Shown one piece after another: positions 60,604-64,000 of a stretch of DNA of 64,000 nt; within the stretch, counting starts at the first letter, position 1; each line of letters opens with the position of its first letter. The notes below the pieces were generated by a model that had not been told where the DNA came from, made no database searches, and saw only the letters and a program-made list of their open reading frames with translations. The DNA comes from Roseovarius sp. THAF9 (GTDB lineage: Bacteria > Pseudomonadota > Alphaproteobacteria > Rhodobacterales > Rhodobacteraceae), in contig NZ_CP045404.1 in NCBI RefSeq assembly GCF_009363715.1, forward strand, positions 2,200,001 to 2,264,000. The letters are read 5' to 3'. The position numbers were made by a program, and so were the translations under genes.

Positions 60604-61211
60604 GCCAGCACGCACGCCCCACGCGGCGTGGTCAACTCGGCTCGCAGCGCCGTCGGGCCGGTCTCATAGACGACCCGCCCGTCGTTCAGCACCGGCCCAA
60701 GCGCCGCTTCCAGCGCCTTCGCCTCGGGATGGCACACCACCAGACGGTCGAGCCGGCACCCCGAAGCCGGCAACATGTCCGCCGGGTGCTTGTCACATTG
60801 CCATTCGATCACCGCCGGAAACAGGTTGTCCCACGGCAGCCGCCCGTCCTCCGGCACCGCCATATGCCACCGCAGGTCGCCGCGCGCCAACGGCACCGGC
60901 ACACCCGCCTGTGGAAACCGCCCCACCACCGCGCCAAGATCGGGCGTGTTGCAGATCCAGTTCGTCGGCCTCGGCCGCCCCTCGAACCGGTCGAGATCGA
61001 ACCACCTTGCATAACCCGGCTCGGGCGCCTCGGGATCAATCGCGATGACCTCCAGGTACAGCCCTTCCTCCAGCACCAACAGCATGTTGTGCGTGCCGAA
61101 ATGCGCGTGCTGCCCCCCGGGCCGCAGCGCCACTCCAAGCGCCTCCTCGGCATAGGCGCGACCCTCATCCAGCGTCTCGGCGGCAACCGCGAAATGGTCC
61201 AGTTTCAGCAT
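60600..61211 (-). CDS. VOC-family (glyoxalase-like) protein
   Basis: A 203-residue protein with a glyoxalase_3-like fold. It starts MLKLDHFAVAAETLDEGRAY; GQHAHFGTHNMLLVLEEGLY and LEVIAIDPEAPEPGYARWFD follow. Despite its place near the mutase it is longer than, and unlike, methylmalonyl-CoA epimerase. The substrate is unknown. Just downstream of the small membrane protein (3-base gap). Confidence 0.85.
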   Translation of the reverse strand: MLKLDHFAVAAETLDEGRAYAEEALGVALRPGGQHAHFGTHNMLLVLEEGLYLEVIAIDPEAPEPGYARWFDLDRFEGRPRPTNWICNTPDLGAVVGRFPQAGVPVPLARGDLRWHMAVPEDGRLPWDNLFPAVIEWQCDKHPADMLPASGCRLDRLVVCHPEAKALEAALGPVLNDGRVVYETGPTALRAELTTPRGACVLA

Positions 61212-61214
61212 CGC

Positions 61215-61697
61215 CTACCCCAGTGTCAGCCGCCACAGCACCCAAAGGGCCGCCAGCACCGTGGGATAGAACGTCGCCGCAAAGCCAAAGGCCCGCAAGG
61301 GCGGCGCCATGTGATACCCGACCCAGAACGCCACCCGCGCCACGGCAAAGCCGATCCCCAGCGCCAGCACCGTGCCCGCGCCCAGGAAGAACCCCACCAG
61401 CGGCCAGATGCACAAGGCCAACACGACCTGCTCGACCGTGTTCTGCAAGACCTTGGCGTCCACCGCCGCGCCACCGGTCAGCGGCTGGCAATCAATCTCG
61501 GAATCATCAAAGAACCGCCGCTGCGCCAGCCGCCCGATCATCAGCGCCAGCACCACGCCGGGGCCAAACGCAGCCCCCATCAACGTCGGCTGCATCATCG
61601 CCATCGGCACCGGGATCTGGCGCCCGATCCACAGCACGGCCACGGCCCACACGAGGCCCGCCGCCATACCGATCAGGATCTTTGGGCGCGTGCGCAT
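61215..61697 (-). CDS. Four-TM hypothetical membrane protein
   Basis: A 160-residue inner-membrane protein. Predicted helices are ILIGMAAGLVWAVAVLWIG, AAFGPGVVLALMIGRLA, QVVLALCIWPLVGFFLGAGT/VLALGIGFAVARVAFWVGYH and FAATFYPTVLAALWVLWRL. This resembles MAPEG (membrane-associated eicosanoid/glutathione) proteins in size and topology. Start ATG at 61697 shares a base with the scpA stop. Confidence 0.72.
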   Translation of the reverse strand: MRTRPKILIGMAAGLVWAVAVLWIGRQIPVPMAMMQPTLMGAAFGPGVVLALMIGRLAQRRFFDDSEIDCQPLTGGAAVDAKVLQNTVEQVVLALCIWPLVGFFLGAGTVLALGIGFAVARVAFWVGYHMAPPLRAFGFAATFYPTVLAALWVLWRLTLG

Positions 61698-63829
61698 CAG
61701 GCCGCCCGCGCCTCGCGGATCAGCCGCAGGATATCCTGCGCCGCATCGGGAATGTTCGTGCCGGGGCCAAAAATTGCCTTCACGCCCGCCTTGGTCAGGA
61801 ACTCGTAATCCTGCTGCGGAATCACCCCGCCGCAGATCACGATGATGTCGCCCGCGTCCTTGTCCTTCAGCGCGTCGATCAGTTGCGGCGCCAGTGTCTT
61901 GTGCCCCGCCGCCTGGCTGGAAATGCCGATCACGTGCACGTCGTTGTCGATGGCGTCCTGCGCCGCCTCGTCCGGCGTCTGGAAAAGCGGGCCCACATCC
62001 ACGTCAAAGCCAATGTCGGCGAATGCCGTGGCGATCACCTTGGCGCCCCGGTCATGTCCATCCTGCCCCATCTTGACGACCAGCATGCGGGGCCGCCGCC
62101 CCTCGTCCTCGGCAAAGGCCTCGACCGATTTCTGGATCGCGGCAAAGCCCTCGTCGCCCTCGTAGGCCTTGCCGTAAACCCCGGCCAGCGTCTTCACCTC
62201 GGCGCGGTGCCGTCCGAATTCCTTTTCCATGGCCATGCTGATTTCCCCCACAGTAGCCCGTGCCCGTGCCGCCTCGACCGCGGCCTCCAAGAGGTTGCCG
62301 CCGTCCTTGGCGCGGCGCGTCAGTTCATCCAGTGCTTTCGTGCAAGCATCCTCGTCACGCTCCGCGCGGATGCGCTCCAGCGCCTCGACCTGCCCCTTGC
62401 GCACCTTGACGTTGTCCACGTCCAGGATGTCGATCGGGTCCTCCTTGTCCTTGCGGTACTTGTTGACGCCGACGATCACCTCGTCGCCCCGGTCGATCAT
62501 CGCCTGACGGGTCGCGGCACTTTCCTCGATCCGCAGCTTGGGCATGCCGCTGGCCACGGCCTTGGTCATGCCGCCCATCTCCTCGACCTCTTCCATCAGC
62601 TCCCACGCCTTTTCGGCCAGCTCGTTGGTCAGGCTCTCGACGTAATAGGACCCCGCCAGCGGATCGACCACCGCCGTCACGCCGGTCTCTTCCTGCAGAA
62701 TCAGCTGCGTGTTCCGCGCGATCCGGGCGCTGAAATCCGTGGGCAGCGCAATCGCCTCGTCGAGCGCGTTGGTGTGCAGGCTCTGCGTGCCCCCGAGAAC
62801 CGCGCTCATCGCCTCGTAAGCGGTGCGCACAACGTTGTTATAGGGATCCTGCTCCTGCAAGCTGACACCGGAGGTCTGACAATGCGTCCGCAGCATTTTC
62901 GAGCGGTCGTTCTTCGCCCCGAACTCCGTCATGATCCGGTGCCAGAGCAGACGCGCGGCCCGCAGCTTGGCGGCCTCCATGAAGAAATTCATGCCGATGG
63001 CGAAAAAGAACGACAGCCGCCCGGCAAAGCGGTCCACGTCCATTCCCGCCTCGATCGCGGCCTTCACGTATTCCCGGCCATCGGCCAGCGTATAGGCCAG
63101 CTCCTGCACCAGGTTCGCGCCCGCCTCCTGCATGTGATAGCCGGAAATGCTGATCGAGTTGAAGCGCGGCATCTCGTTGGCCGTGAACTCGATGATGTCG
63201 CTGACGATCCGCATGCTGGGTTCGGGCGGATAGATATAGGTGTTGCGCACCATGAACTCTTTCAGGATATCGTTCTGGATGGTGCCCGACAGGGCGCTGC
63301 GGTCGTGCCCCTGCTCCTCTCCCGCGACGATAAAGCTGGCCAGCACGGGGATCACCGCGCCGTTCATCGTCATGCTGACACTCACCTGGTCCAGCGGGAT
63401 GCCGTCGAACAGCACCTTCATGTCCTCGACGCTGTCGATGGCGACGCCGGCCTTGCCCACATCGCCCACCACGCGCGGGTGGTCGCTGTCGTAACCGCGA
63501 TGCGTCGCCAGGTCGAAGGCAACGCTCACGCCCTGCTGCCCGGCGGCCAGGTTGCGGCGGTAGAACGCGTTCGACTCTTCTGCCGTCGAAAAGCCCGCGT
63601 ACTGCCGGATCGTCCAGGGCCGCCCGGCATACATCGTGGCCTTCACACCGCGCGTGAACGGCGCCTGCCCGGGAATGGTGCCCAGGTGCTCCATCCCCTC
63701 GACATCTTCCTCGGTGTAAAGCGGTTTGACGTCGATCCCCTCAAGGGTCTTCCACGTCAGGTCCTCCAGCGGGCGGCCCTTCAGCTCGCCTTCCGCGATC
63801 TTACGCCAATCGTCGGTTTTCGATCCCAT
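61697..63829 (-). CDS. scpA: Methylmalonyl-CoA mutase
   Basis: A 710-residue adenosylcobalamin-dependent mutase that interconverts methylmalonyl-CoA and succinyl-CoA in propionate and odd-chain use. The N-terminal TIM barrel carries [20 protein letters not shown] and [20 protein letters not shown]. The C-terminal B12-binding domain has the DxHxxG motif in [20 protein letters not shown], binding the cobalamin through His. The ATG at 63829 overlaps the preceding frame by 29 bases. Regulation by a ScfR-type factor is plausible but there is no visible operator. Confidence 0.97.
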   Translation of the reverse strand: MGSKTDDWRKIAEGELKGRPLEDLTWKTLEGIDVKPLYTEEDVEGMEHLGTIPGQAPFTRGVKATMYAGRPWTIRQYAGFSTAEESNAFYRRNLAAGQQGVSVAFDLATHRGYDSDHPRVVGDVGKAGVAIDSVEDMKVLFDGIPLDQVSVSMTMNGAVIPVLASFIVAGEEQGHDRSALSGTIQNDILKEFMVRNTYIYPPEPSMRIVSDIIEFTANEMPRFNSISISGYHMQEAGANLVQELAYTLADGREYVKAAIEAGMDVDRFAGRLSFFFAIGMNFFMEAAKLRAARLLWHRIMTEFGAKNDRSKMLRTHCQTSGVSLQEQDPYNNVVRTAYEAMSAVLGGTQSLHTNALDEAIALPTDFSARIARNTQLILQEETGVTAVVDPLAGSYYVESLTNELAEKAWELMEEVEEMGGMTKAVASGMPKLRIEESAATRQAMIDRGDEVIVGVNKYRKDKEDPIDILDVDNVKVRKGQVEALERIRAERDEDACTKALDELTRRAKDGGNLLEAAVEAARARATVGEISMAMEKEFGRHRAEVKTLAGVYGKAYEGDEGFAAIQKSVEAFAEDEGRRPRMLVVKMGQDGHDRGAKVIATAFADIGFDVDVGPLFQTPDEAAQDAIDNDVHVIGISSQAAGHKTLAPQLIDALKDKDAGDIIVICGGVIPQQDYEFLTKAGVKAIFGPGTNIPDAAQDILRLIREARAA

Positions 63830-64000
63830 CGTCTTGTCCTCTTCGCTTCTGGTCCGTCCGCGGGGTTGTCCCCGTCTTGGCCGGTCCGGTTTCCTCTGTC
63901 AGTTGCGCCAACCCTTCCGCCCCGGCACGCAGCCAGAACAGGTCGTCGGCATAGGCCTCGCGCATGTCGCGCAAGGCGGTGTCGTCGAACGGTTGCCACT
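63801..64000 (-). CDS. C-terminal end of an unidentified protein, partial at window edge
   Basis: A reading frame enters at the right edge and ends with TAA at 63801-63803, 26 codons into scpA territory, so about 66 residues are visible. It begins [20 protein letters not shown] and continues [17 protein letters not shown], then turns Gly/Thr/Arg-rich. The first part looks like the C-terminal helix of a sulfotransferase-like or similar protein, and the last is probably unstructured. The family cannot be named from this piece. The 29-base overlap suggests coupling to scpA. Confidence 0.5.
   Translation of the reverse strand, partial: WQPFDDTALRDMREAYADDLFWLRAGAEGLAQLTEETGPAKTGTTPRTDQKRRGQDDGIENRRLA

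Noticed and set aside
60600..61211. Methylmalonyl-CoA epimerase assignment for the VOC protein
   Set aside because: Length (203) and sequence do not match the roughly 135-residue epimerase; closeness to scpA alone is not enough.

Overview
The window is a piece of a GC-rich alphaproteobacterial chromosome, most likely from the Rhodobacteraceae (marine Roseobacter group). Evidence for this is the strong G/C preference at third codon positions, GapR (DUF2312), HdaA, the NDUFS4-like complex I subunit, ScfR, the short prolyl-tRNA synthetase and the hdaA-ppk1-ppx gene order. No rRNA genes or CRISPR arrays were seen. One tRNA (Thr, TGT) and one clear riboswitch (preQ1-I) were found.

Positions 1 to about 8,003 are the decayed end of a mobilisable genomic island abutting the 3' end of the tRNA-Thr gene. 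It holds the C-terminal part of a relaxase, several small island genes of unknown role, an AbiEi/AbiEii toxin-antitoxin pair whose toxin is cut by an amber codon, an AT-rich cargo patch, a 1.5-kb IS3-family insertion sequence, and two gene remnants (an ArdC-like antirestriction protein and a large serine recombinase) joined through that IS without a target duplication. No complete integrase remains.

From 8,218 on the region is chromosomal. At 8.2-12.1 kb lie a degenerate sulfotransferase-like gene, gapR and a FadB-like protein whose dehydrogenase half looks inactivated. At 12.5-26.3 kb is the most coherent block. It contains a FliM/FliN-like protein, a sodium-solute-symporter/histidine-kinase fusion (CrbS-like) with a 2-TM small protein and a CheY-like receiver, the ScfR regulator, a five-gene HAAT-type ABC transporter, and acetyl-CoA synthetase (acs). 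I read it as a sensing, regulation, uptake and activation module for acetate or another short-chain acid. The transporter substrate is an inference.

At 26-34.7 kb are exporters, the queC-queD-queE-queF pathway to preQ1 behind a preQ1-I riboswitch, a MATE pump, a DUF1007-NicO metal transporter pair and polyphosphate kinase 2. At 34.8-50.7 kb are a complex I accessory subunit, uvrB, many small envelope and secreted proteins, a sulfotransferase, a universal stress protein, a cytochrome c, an Ldh-family dehydrogenase and the LolD/LolC-E lipoprotein exporter. At 50.8-64 kb are proS, a PerM-like permease, hdaA, ppk1, ppx, a nuclease, a DnaJ-domain protein, GNAT and VOC proteins and methylmalonyl-CoA mutase (scpA), whose upstream neighbour runs off the window.

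Carbon entry through acetyl-CoA (acs, the FadB-like protein) and through propionyl/methylmalonyl-CoA (scpA), together with ScfR, fits a bacterium that lives on short-chain acids. Two polyphosphate kinases plus Ppx give a full polyphosphate synthesis and use circuit.
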